Source: Saccoglossus kowalevskii
Lineage: Eukaryota; Hemichordata; Enteropneusta; Harrimaniidae
Assembly: GCF_000003605.2 (NCBI RefSeq)
Contig: NW_003110486.1
Coordinates: forward strand, 25,849 to 50,854
Length of the DNA stretch: 25,006 bases
Reading direction: 5' to 3'
The notes under the pieces were generated by a model. It saw nothing but the letters and a program-made list of their open reading frames with translations. It did not search any database and was not told where the DNA came from. Shown here piece by piece: positions 10,484 to 23,100 of this stretch. The translations under genes were made by a program, and so were the position numbers. How positions within the stretch are numbered: the stretch's first letter is position 1; every line of letters starts with the position of its first letter.

Positions 10484-13400
10484 CAACAAATATCTTTAGG
10501 GCAACTGAACATACCGTAAATACAGATGAATATGGATAGGGAGGCAGCCTTTTCTTAGCAGATAGATGAATCATCCACAAGATTGATGAACCATTTTTTA
10601 AAAAAAGTCCAATTCTTAGGCAATAATTCAATATCCTAATAAGCTTTAATCATGCACAATATGGGGGTAACGTTTGTCAAAATTGAAAATCACAGCCGAG
10701 TTAGGTGCATGGAGGTCGTAAATAATAGTCTAGTTGTTGAGAAATGAACAAACAGAAACTATATATGCATTATGAAAAAAAGGTCTTTTTTTATTTTTAA
10801 ACAGAAAGGGGTGTGAGACGAACGTACAAGCATATCATGTGTTATCTAGTAAAGTTGTCCTTTGTCCTACACCTTCAATGTGTCAATTACATTCATAAAA
10901 AGAACAGTATAATACAATGAAATGTAATACAAAACAATGAAGATTCTAATCCATGCATGACTTCCAACAGCCCACCTTGCCCATATCTTGTACTTGAATC
11001 TCAGTGACACCCACCATTGCAACTTGTCTTGATTGGCCACAATTGTAGCTAGTCGCATGATCCAAATGATCACGATCAGTTGTAGAATGATCTGCTCGTA
11101 GATGGATTCCTGACTAAGTTCAGCACAGGAAAGAGGACCAATTCTTGCAAGTTTCCATTCAAGTACTACTTTGACGAGGCATTTAAAACCAGACGTAAAC
11201 CTCTTAATCTCGTCAAATCAATCTAACAAGTCTCACTGTACCACTGAGCAGCTTTCTAAAAATAACCAAGGGGAACCCAACTCGAGTTTTAACTGGATGC
11301 AGGTAGGAGGATTTGTTCATTTTTTTTTTCTTCTAATATTTAAATTAATTTTACATAACTGGAAAAACAGTCTATAAGACATCAGATTGTCAATCAAATT
11401 GAAGAAACCACAGCAGAATCTTTGCCAACTCATTTCATTTTACCTCACCACACCTTTAGCCTGGAGCTATCTATCATCAATAATCGGCATAAGACTAGTT
11501 AAGTTCAAGACTCTTGACACAAATGTTTTTTTTTATCAAACCTTTATGCTGTTATAGATACATGTATGTAGAACAGCAGCAATGTCATCTACAATTGCTG
11601 AACCAGGGGGGATGAAACTAAAGACCCGCTAGGCCAAACAAAAAACAGGCGGGGGTTCCCCAGACCAAACAATGATACCAGAGACCAGTTGTGAAGCTAC
11701 AAAAGACTCCCTAGACCTGAAATGAACCAAGCATCTTATGTGGCAGTGGGGGGTATACGTGTAAGTACAATTTTATTGGAAGAAACAGGAAAATTGGCAA
11801 AAAAAACACTAGAATTTAGAATAGGTACATCATAAAATAAAATATGAACATCAACCCCAAAACTAACTCTCCACAAAACAGATCAAAATAGCTATTTGGA
11901 TGTTCCACTGTTTAAACTCTGATTCTAACAAACATTTTTTTTTTGCATTTGTCTTTGAACTTTAAGGAGACTAATTTAAAAAAACAAAAACGCTTCATTT
12001 ACAAATCTGTGTAAGTCTCCTATTCTTCAATAAATAAGACAGTCTGTTGCGTCACTATTGACGAGTAGCTCACAGATGAGTACGCAGACACATGCGTACT
12101 TGCATTTAAAACCTTTTTGAGCATATATTTATAGGGCCAAAACGCGGCCGTTAGCTGAAATCTTGTACATTTCAAAGATACAAAACGTTATAAATACAGA
12201 GTGTGTAACAGAAGAGTTGTCGGTAATTGCGTACTTCAAATGCTGATGAGGAAACTCTAGGTTACTGAAGTTGTACAAGATTATTGGTCCAAAGAAACAA
12301 GGTCAAAAATGGTCTTGTGCGATTTTTGTTGTATGGTCCAGTAAAAGATGCGATTCTCAACTTGCTGTATCAAGTGAGGGAGTGAAGTACGTAAAAAACG
12401 CCAACTCTCTGGGGAGAATTATCGCAGCATGGTTCTATGACAGAAAATATTTAACAATTAATTCAGAGTTTTCAGCAATTTTATCGCAAACTGAAAGAAC
12501 CACAAAGATATCGTACACCTTCACATCAAATTAAAACTTATGAGGGTCAATGAACAGGGTGAAAACAAACAAAGCTGAAACTGTGCTCAATTAATTTGCA
12601 ACAAGAGAATAAGGTAAATAGCTAGCAATCACAGTAGATTTCTCAAAAAAAATAACCAAATTACCATACTCGTTCGACTTTGAGCTAGGGGTACTCGGGT
12701 CAAGAAAGCTAGTTTTCAAGAAGATAGGCATCGAGCAACCACCTATGAAAAATTATCCAAATAATTCTTGTTCACCATGACCAGATTATGGAGAATATTG
12801 CACATCTTCGGAGAAAATAAAATTGGAAATAAGTTGTGTTTTGAAAAACGTAATTTGGAAGTGAATTACTGATTTCTAATAAACGGCGAGATAATTTAAA
12901 AAAAAACAAACTGAGTGTCAAAAAAGTATTTAACACTTGTAATACCGTTTACATCCTATGTACAATAGTCACAACTGACGCTAATTATGCAGGAAAGAAA
13001 CAATGTTCAATGACAGGGTTTCATTACATGGCGGTTCAATTTTGGGGTGTTTTGAGAGTAGGTTGTGGGCACTTAAGTCGAGCACGGGCGTCAAGTCGGA
13101 CGAGTACAATATTAGTTCAGATAAAACAAATGGTAGAATAGTCATATATAGAAAATTATTTGCATGCTGCTTATTTGACCTGGTAGTGTATTTTACTTGC
13201 CCGCCTGGAACCCCATTTTCTCTGCACTTTCAGACCAGGAAACAAAACAAAACATTTTAACGGATAATGTACTTCACATTTCTAGTAGTGTAAATATTAA
13301 TGTTTGCAGCAAACCGTATTTGATCTATTAGTAGCACTTGGGTAAATGACTGCCTCTATTCAGTTGAAATAAGTCATTTTAGTTAATGATATAATTTATT

Positions 13401-13960
13401 TGATTTTGAATTTCTGTGCATATCTATAAGAGATGAACCTTTAAGATAGCAAATAAGTAGTTTCATGTACTGTACAGAAACCATATAGCATATGATTGGC
13501 AATACAATTCAAAGATATATTTCAATAACTTTTTTCTGAATTGTAGTCACATTACACAATACAATACACTATGATAAGCTGTTGAATTGTAATTATTTTA
13601 ATTTCATGGTGGGCGGGAAAGTGTCGAAAGTGGGTGGGGGTCACACTGGAGAAATTTCAGGAAAACTACAAACATCGCTATTTTTTTTTAACTGACTATT
13701 GGTGCAAAGTTTCGTACATTTTTTACATTTTCAATGAAATGGACAATTTCTCATCGATTACAAGTTTCGATCTCATTCAATATGACACAGCGAGGAAGAC
13801 AAAACACAAATACTTAAGTGTTCTAAATCCCGTAAAACAATTCATGTCTGGATGCTTGACAGCAAAATTAAATAGACAAATACAGGTCAATATACAGCCC
13901 CTTTGAAGCAAAAAGTTGAAATCGCTAAATGATGAATAAAGAAAGCAGAGCACGAGGAGA
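10484..13960. other. Long intergenic stretch, no supported gene
   Basis: This 3.5-kb stretch contains scattered frames of 68 to 90 codons on both strands, including 11171-11377, 12271-12534, 13003-13260 and 13634-13906 on plus. None has a recognisable domain, and several can only start at a non-ATG codon. An 8-bp inverted repeat AGTACGCA/TGCGTACT with a 6-base spacer lies at 12079-12100. The stretch lies just beyond the 3' end of the WAC gene. Confidence 0.5.
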
Positions 13961-13982
13961 GACCAATAACAGCTTTGTTTGT

Positions 13983-13988
13983 TTTATT
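13983..13988 (-). terminator. Polyadenylation signal AATAAA for the WAC-like gene
   Basis: On the minus strand AATAAA lies about 93 bases after the TAA stop at 14081-14083 and is followed within 30 bases by a GT/T-rich stretch (GTTATTGGTCTCTCC). This is the arrangement expected of a cleavage and polyadenylation site, and it implies a short 3' UTR of about 120 bases. Longer 3' UTRs cannot be excluded. Confidence 0.55.
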
Positions 13989-14080
13989 TACACCCTGTAC
14001 GTCTGTAACAATGGGTCAGCTGATTACATATATGCAACATAAGTGATAAATTATACCAAATCTTGCAGTCATATTATCCG

Positions 14081-14150
14081 TTATGTATTAGATGTGGATT
14101 CATTCTTTAACCTCTCAAGTTCATGTATCTGTTGTTGTAAGAATAATATC
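14081..14150 (-). CDS. WAC: WAC terminal coding exon
   Basis: The acceptor is TTATTCACAG. One base completes Arg400, then [16 protein letters not shown] and a short divergent tail ESTSNT before TAA at 14081-14083. Human WAC ends ILFLRQQIKELEKLKN plus a short tail, so the gene end matches in place and length. The heptad pattern of I/L residues completes the coiled coil. The last intron is 1555 bases. Confidence 0.95.
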
Positions 14151-17100
14151 CTGTGAATAAATAAAACCATAAATTATGAATTAATGAATTATGAAAGTGG
14201 GTCGGAATAGAGCCATGGACAGTCCAGGGAATGCGTTAACCCCATATTTTGCTTCCCGGACTCCAATTATAGAAGAGGAACCCAGTTTTTCAGACAAGCT
14301 GGGGTCCAATCTCTAATAAAGTCTCATCCAGGGTCAAATTTCAATTTCTTAAAATTTAGTAAATGGGACTCGTCTTGCCGAGACACTAGCGCAAACCCTG
14401 GACACTACTACTTGTATGCTGTGGGTCAAACAGAAATGAGCAACATTAACTTTAGATCAAAGATGGATGGATGGCAGGCCGGCGGACGGACGGACGGACG
14501 GACGGACGGACAGACAGACGGACGGACAGACGGACGGACAGACGGACGGACGGACAGACAGACGGACGGACGGACAGACGCAGAAAATTTGTAGGGTCGG
14601 TACCTCACACAGGACCAGCAGTGTGATATTTTCTCTAACTGGACACTTGCAATATTCATGATGCTGTGTGGTGACACGCTCACTATTATGTCACACACAA
14701 GGTACAGGGCAACATACATGCAGGTGATGAAACACATTGAGTATACGTACAAACAGCTGGTGATGACTGAATGGGGGAGCGGAGTACACGGAGGTGATTT
14801 GATGCAGCTACTGTATAGCACGAGTACAAACTAAACTTGTTTGTTGGAGCTCATATCCTCGGGGGCGGAGCTACATCTCAGACGTTCTACGTTGCTAAGA
14901 CGCGCATCACTGTACCACGTATTTCTATGGGCTTTGTGCGCGCTGCTGTGGAACGCCGGTGGAAATTCGAGAAAACAACACAAACTCAACTTTGAAGTAA
15001 TCCTGAACAACCAAATTCATATATGTTACACACGTAGGGCTAATCTTGTTACACTGTTCAGGGGACTCTCAACAACCATCGCAAAGTACCGTTTTCTGGT
15101 CTTTGTTTTCACCGCCAGGGTTGCCAGGCGGTAGAAAATGCCCGGATGTCCGCCCCCGAGGATATCAATGTGCAAGTAGTTATTGGATGAACAGACCTAC
15201 TATAAATTACAGATACTTTTGCAAGACAATGAGGTCAGTCAAGGGAATACCACAAGTCTCATCCAATATTGACCACTGTAAGCAACTTGTTAATTAGGAA
15301 TTAGTATTATCTACAAAGTAAAGGTCAAGCTGAAATTATAGCACGGCGATAAACAGGCTACTGTGAAGAATAATCCCCCCCCCCCATGTACTGTTAACAC
15401 TTATCAAATGATGAAGTTTAATCCAATTGTTGATGTGATATTTCACACCATGCACCACAGCTGTGAATAATATGCAACATGATTGTGTGATAAGCAATTA
15501 ACACATAGATGCATGCACACACACAGCATAGCAGAATCAATGTACGCACTGTTCTGTGCAAGTGGAAATCGAAAAGAACTATTGACGGTCCACCAATAAT
15601 TTAAAATAACAAGTTTTCAGTGAAACATGTAACCATTTTTAAAATATGCATACTTGCAATATCCATGTGGTACTAACACAATGTGTCATAGTGCTACATA
15701 CTCACCTTTGTTCTTGTAACGTTGATTGAATTTCGGAAACTCTTACTAATGATCTAGCAAACTTTAGATCCACAGATATTTGTGAACTATTCTGACTACC
15801 AATAATATGTGCCTCTTCATTAAACCTCTGAGCCTAAGTAATAATAACAGCATGCAAGTCAGTTTATTATGATATTGCGTTATTATTATTAAAAACTCAC
15901 ACAAACCAAAAATTCCATTTTTTGTATGCTGGATTATTAAAATATAACTTATTTTGACAGTGAACACACTTACGTATGTGTATAACGCTTTTAATAGAAG
16001 AAGTTTATGAATAAACAGCTTCGAGACCGAGTTTGTGTTCTGAATTTTACTGCTTTCACTGGAGAACTAACCCTGATTTGATGAACAAGCTGTCTGCAAC
16101 GTACCTGTCTTTCAAGATGTTCGGCCGGCCACCCAAGTACATGATTCGTTAAAGTTTCATTATAATGCTGCACCAACGATGAAGTTAACGATACAGATGA
16201 CGGTAGTTGTGGGGCTGATGGAAGGTTACTATGGCAAACTCCCGACGTATGGCTACCTATACTCCGTGCAGGACTTGCTTCCCTGTAATTAACAATAAAT
16301 GATTACTTACATACAGTGTACAAATTCAATGGCTTGGAGGTCATGGATGTTTCTCCTGACATTTTCGTATCCAAATTTATTCATGTTCAACTGTTAATGG
16401 TAAAAACAGTGCTTTGTGCCATAAAACAATTATATTTGGGACTATGTGATATGGCTAAGCGACTTATAATGGCATTTTGGTAATAAACAAATTTGACTCC
16501 ACAGAAAGTTTACATTAAAGATACACAATACTGATAGCATCATAGAATTCAAAATTGCAGTTACATAATAAACATCATCTCCGGGCTTACCGTGATTTAT
16601 GGCTATTAGGCGAGTCCGAACTTTTCTCCTCATGTAACTGTTGTTTATTAGATAATGATGGTGTGGAAACATGTGTTGAATGCGGTGAAAATTGCGGAGA
16701 TGACAAATCTGACGCTGCAGACGCTAAAGACATTGGCGACGCTTGATTTGTTGCTGTCAACAAAAGAACACAAATTAAATACAAACCCAGAAGTGAATCA
16801 AATTAAATCAAATTGAGTCTCTCTCAGTCTATGGTTATTTTTACACAGCTGCTTGATGGTCCTGTTCCAACTTGCTAGATTAAACTGCATGTAAAGTGAT
16901 ATTAGAAATCTGTGTACTGGTAATCAAAAACAAGGAAGTGTACAGTAAAATCTGCATTAGAATCCCCATCCCTAATGGAAGTCACACCCATTCTTTTTGC
17001 CCAATTTATCATTTCCTGAGTGTAGATGCTCTACAAGAAACCAAACACTTTCTTCTGTTGCAATATACCATTTCAATAGAAGTCAAGGCTTCTAATACAT

Positions 17101-20100
17101 ATTTTACAGCAATGACAATTTTTCTCCTTTTATTTCAGCTGTCCATAGAGGCTTTCAGTGGGTGTTGTGTTGTAGGTGAGAAGTAGCCATGGGCATGTAA
17201 TGTTTCTGTATGACTAAAATCACTGTCATTTGGAAACCGAGTAAAGTCTACATAAAAAGAAGAGGAGTCTACTCACCACTTGTAATATTTTTCTCTACTT
17301 GTTGTAACTTTTGTTGTAAAGATTGACCTGAAATAACCACACAGAAATGACAAGATTACCGACATTCAAATGAATATGCAGATTTTGTAATTCCTAATTT
17401 AAACTATATGAAAAGCAAAAATTAGTTCATTTTATAGTTCCTAGACTTGACTATTTGTTTTAACTACTTAAGAAAAATGTTGCAGGAAACATTAAAATGC
17501 CAAAATTGTGCATGTCTGATGCTGTCATACCAACAAAAGTACCAGGATGTGTGACCTTTAAAATTTCCACTACCAATTTTCCCATTTTCATCACAATTTC
17601 AGAAAATAGTTCCATTTATATAATCTGCACTTCCTTCAGAAGATTGGAACAAAAATAGGCACACGTTTTGAGTAATAACTGACAATTGATTCAAATTTTG
17701 TCTGTTGACCCCAAAATAAGGGTTCATTTCCAGAAATATTGAAGAATACAAGAAAAAGGTGCAGAATAATTTGAAAAGGTCAAGGGTCATGAAAGTAGCC
17801 TATAGCATTAGTTGTGATATCTCTTACCATTATAGGAAAGTTCATCTGTTCTTGGACCCTGTTGATTACTATTCACAACTATTGGTGACTTGGACGACTG
17901 TCGATGTAGTAACGGTGATTTGAGTGGATGATGATGATGCTGTGAATGTCGAGAACTTGTTGACTGGGGAGTGGTCGGTGATGACATATCCTGTACAAGA
18001 GGGGATTCTGCAAACAAAAGCACAAATAATAAAAAAATTATCCAAAAAATGACAGAGGTGCATGCTTTACTGTAAAGGCATATTAAACCTTTGAAATTCA
18101 CGCTAAAAATTTAGTACAAATATTTTCACATTTTGTAAAATTTTCACTAAATCTCATTATCATACATTTCTTTTAGTTTTTGATCAAAAGTTTTGTCAAT
18201 TTTCATCAACATTTTGTGCAGTAAGAAGCATACTGTATAAAATAATTTTGTAGATAGTGCCAAAAGTTGAAAATGGAGCTCTGAAGGTTTTTATCAACTG
18301 GCATAATTTTTTGCTATTTCCACTGATAAGTGTAATTTGCTAATCCACATGAACAGGTAGAATTGTAGTTGTACCCCCTGCTTCACTGTTAATTTGTCAA
18401 CTGAAAACCCAGGGCATATGCTCAAAATAGTGAAATTAAATAACACTGAAAATAAATGGTTTACACTACATCGTATCTGCTCTATTTGTTGTATGTGAAT
18501 GACACAGGTTTTCTATGGTTACATAATTAATGAATGATATTCTATGATAAATGCAAATTTGGTTGATACAGTATTAAAGGAGAGAGGCCTACTCATAAAT
18601 GCAAATTTATCCATTTTGCAATAAATTGTACTTTAGTGGATATTTTGTCAGCATATTGCTTTTACTATGAAGCAGAAATATTATGCCACATCTCAAATTG
18701 TAGGCTAGTGATATAGGGTGAACAAAATCATGTATTGTTATTGATGGGATACTAAATAGCGTCAACAACTACAATTGTTCTATGGAATTATTCCAAATAG
18801 TGATTTTTGAAAAATATTAAGAATAGTTTTTTTTTCAAAATATGTCATTGTAAAACCTGAAACAAAAAATGCTATTTTCTGGTTTTATAGGACAATACCT
18901 CAATTATTTTACAAAACAAACCAGTGCAAATGAGTAGGCTTCTATCCTTGTATCAACATTCTTTTGCAGGCTCAACAAACTAATGAACATTGTTATATTA
19001 GTAGGGTAGTATGTCTCATTAAAATTTGTGGATTATTTAATCAAAGTTCAGCGGAATCTACAAATCATGCTCGAGTTACTTTAACATGCAGATGTATTTT
19101 CAAACTGGATAAATGAACATCATTAAAACAAGTCGCAAAAAGTAATAGTTGCAGTGTAATCTGATTACATCAAACATTTTGTCGGCAATCTCCACCAAAT
19201 TACACCTATCTGATGTTCGTAATACAAATATTGGATGGTATGACCAGAGCAAATGAAGAAGAGCTATTCACATCTGACACCAAACAGATTAATTTACAAC
19301 TTTCCTTTCAATGATCATTCCAAAATATATTTATTTCAAATACAACCATTGCAGTTAATATGTCTCAACGAAACAAGAGACGACATCAATGGCCCATGGA
19401 TTGCGACTTTTGCAAAGAATGCAAGACATTTTCACAAGCAACATATATGTAATATACAGGTAATATTTTTCTCAGAGTGACGTGAATGAAAAGCATAACG
19501 CATTGTTGGTTTTCATCAAAGTACAGCTAACTAATACTAGTCAATTTGCAACCTTCAATCATATACAATCCTATCAGTAAAATTTACTCAGTTTTACAGT
19601 ATTAACAAAGCACTGCAGGCAGTATTGACTTGAGACACAAATAAGATTCAACCAATGTGATGTACGACAGCAATAATTCAGATATCCAATAAACTCACCT
19701 ATATTATGCCTGTGTAATGACTTTGTTGTTTCTGTCGTCGTCGGTGTGTTACTTGATCTTGAATTTTTATGTTCATGTTGTCTATTACTAGTTTGTTGTG
19801 TTGTATCAGACGTTCTTTGTAACGCTGACAACACTGGTTTGTGTTGACTTGGTCTGTCATACGTTGAATGACGACTGCTAGACTGGGTCTGGTGCTGTAC
19901 AGGCCTGTTAGCATCACTGCTGGAATGCTTAGATTCAATTCCTATCAAATAAATATAGTAACTGGACATTAGTTTGATTTCAGACAGTGTATTTATTTGT
20001 TACTTTGAATGTGAATATGTGCGGATTTTTTCATTACTGTTAAAAATTATGACAAAGGTTTCTCGGAATTCTTGATCTAATCCTAAATGTCACTGCTATT

Positions 20101-23100
20101 TGTACTCAACACCAAAAAACGCAACCAGCTATATTGTTGACTGGATTATTATGAGCCCCTCCAGATCATTACATGATTAGAACAAGTGACGTCAAACCAC
20201 CTTTACGAGGATGCGTCATTCGGCTTAATGCACTAATTTTCGAGCATTATGACACGCACCAGACACACCATCGCCTGTGTCCGGATATTTCATACTGTGT
20301 CAGTAGATACATTTTATTTGGATAACTTGACACGCATAGCAAATGAGCTGACAATGTTGCTGTTTTGGTGATCAGAACAATATGTCGTGAAAAAGAATAA
20401 ATCAAGAATTCAGGAAAAACCAATGTCATAATTTTTGACAGTATAAAAATTTCTGTCCAAATGTGAATTTAAAATAACAATGCATAGTGTTCGTTATAGG
20501 TTCCATTCAACATACTGTAAAATACTTTATTTTTGTTATTTTCACTGAAGAGATGATTCTATGAAAATAAAACCCAGCAATTATACTCTTTTTCTTCTAT
20601 TTTACATTCCAACTCATCTAAAATTGGTGAAAGACCATACAAAACATCCACGATTTTCTATGTAAAACAAAATAAAAGACAAATCCAGAAATCATGAATC
20701 AATTCTTCTCCATGGTTTCTTTCAACACTGAAGTGTTCAGTGGTACAAAATTTAGTGATTTTCCAATGCATCTGCGGCAAAATTAAGTGCTTACAGAAGT
20801 ATTACTGCCCAAGGGAAGTGCCTCATGCTTCTAAATCAATAAACCAATTGTGAAAGTATTCTATGAAATTGTTAATCATTTCCTGCTTTTTGCGATATCA
20901 GATTTTGTTTCTACATACTTGAAAACATACATGCATTCTCAACTTGTATGTTGTTACAGGCCTTGACGTTCAGAGTTGAGAGGGCATTTAGTTTCACAAA
21001 CAAATTTGCCTCAATGAATGATTATCCATATCTTTCGAAAGCTACCACAAACAAATTTAATTTCATTTTAATTTACTACTGTAAAATACTTTATTTTAGC
21101 TGCAATTAATTTTCGCTGAATAGACATTTTTAGTGTTTTGTATGGAATTTAGTTTCACAGATTTTTGACAGTTGACTGAAAGTATTCGCTGGATTTTATT
21201 TTCACTGAATCATTTCTTCAGCAAAAATAGCGAAAATTAATTCCAAACAAAAATAAAGTATTCTACAGTATTTTAATTTCACAAGAGTCAACTTTTGTGG
21301 AAAATGCGAAGCAGGAAAATTGCGGATTTTTTTCCTTATTAAATATATCGCAGTTTATAAATATATATAAATTGTCAGAAGTTGTTACATTTCAAATCAC
21401 AATAAAGAGTTAAAATTACATATGCGTTTTTGACAAACCAAATACATTTCCTCCTGACTATGGTTCTTAAAGACTGTAGCAGTTTTTAGGAGACATAATA
21501 CATTGAGCATTGGCCATCAAGGCAACTGCTTTTTATGTCACCATCAAGTTCAGCCCTGGCAATTTGTGATCAATTTAGCTCCAAACTAGTTTTGTTGGCA
21601 TATTGGCAATGTGACAAGACTAATCACTGAAGGACCAGTATTTAGTCGTCCTTATTTCTACTTACCCTTTGATCTACTGCCACTACTACTGCTACTAATT
21701 GTATGTAAAGTTTTTGGTCTGCTACTGCTGCTACTACTACTAATACAATCTTTTCTCTCTTTGAGCTTTTGAAGCTCTTTGAGTAAAATATCCCTGCAAA
21801 GAATGAAAGCATCAGTATTAATTCATTTGTTATACATAGAATAGATTGTCTAACTGACAAGTTGAAGAAAACCTGGTGTCCAACGCATTAAACTGATGAC
21901 AATATCGCAGATGTTATTTACATCATTAACCCTTGTGTTCTCAGCCTATAAGTACATGGGGATGACAAGGTCATGGTTAAATGTTACAGTTGCACTCTGA
22001 AATCATTCCTATAGCTTTATTTAGATCATTATGCAAAATATTAAATGGCACAAACATGTGCAAATGGCATGAAAAGGATTTGTGATGCATATTATTCTGA
22101 AACAGAGGCTAATCCTTGCGAGTTTTTAAATATTGGAACGCTATCCAAAGCAGTATTAGAACATGAACTATTAACATTCAGACATGCAAGAGTAATTTCA
22201 ATGATTTGTACATTTTTACCACAAGTTCAAGTTCAAGTTCAAGTTCAAATTCAGATCATCAAGTCCAAATACATGTATGACCTCAGTGTACAACTTTAAT
22301 CCAGATAGCATTTTACAACATTTTTTTTTCTAATTTCAACTTGTATCATCCTGATAAACATTTACCAGTTTCTAAGTCATGATTTAATTCTCCCGGAAAA
22401 TACTCTAGCAGTGCAAATAATATAAATATGAAACATTAGTTGGTCTACTTATTAGTTGTTTATTTAGCTTCCAAACAGCAAAGTCGACACTACAAACAAT
22501 TAGGCCATTAGAAATGTCAGTCTCTGAATTTCAAATAAAAGAGATATAACAAAATTCTACAAGATCTCATTTTATGTGTTAAAGAAAGTTGAATGATTTG
22601 AACTTTTTTTTATAGTTGAGTTTAAAAATACTGATCAGAGGAACATGCGTTGAGAAAAAATTACTTCACAATAATTGACAAGCATCAACAATATAAAACA
22701 TGAAAATAACCATAATATACTTTTGTGTTTGCTGTAATCTTTGTTTGTGCTGTTTTTATGTTTCACACATAACACAGGATCTCAAGAAGTTCAGAAAATG
22801 GGACAATCATCAGATGAAGACCAGCAACAATATCACGACACAATTCACTCCAAAGAAACTACACACGCACTCGTATAGAAAAGTGATTCATAGAAGTGCA
22901 AAATCTTGGAAGGTCTGGGAAGGATAGTCAGGATGAAATTCAAGTAATAGAGTTGCATTTCTTTTATCTGTATGGTGACGTACCTCTGTGCCCATTCTTT
23001 GGGCTTTTCCCACTGTGAAACCTCAGTTCTGAAGTTATAAAAATATTTTTTGCCAGATGAGCTGATATGATCGGACCACTCAGCACACGCCTTATTAAGC

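Noticed and set aside
14412-14821. Frames with TDGRTDGR (plus) and SVRPSVRP (minus)
   Set aside because: Artefacts of the (ACGG)n microsatellite.
15991-16104. Continuation of the GWPAEH frame beyond the splice donor to a nearby stop
   Set aside because: CAG/GTACGT is a strong donor, and the next exon at 15706-15833 restores the conserved coiled-coil sequence in phase.
19942-19969. Met just upstream of the third exon
   Set aside because: It lies in the intron. The acceptor at 19942 and the phase match with the previous exon show it is not a start.
22045-22299. 84-codon plus-strand frame ending in VQVQVQ
   Set aside because: Created by the AAGTTC hexanucleotide repeat inside a WAC intron.
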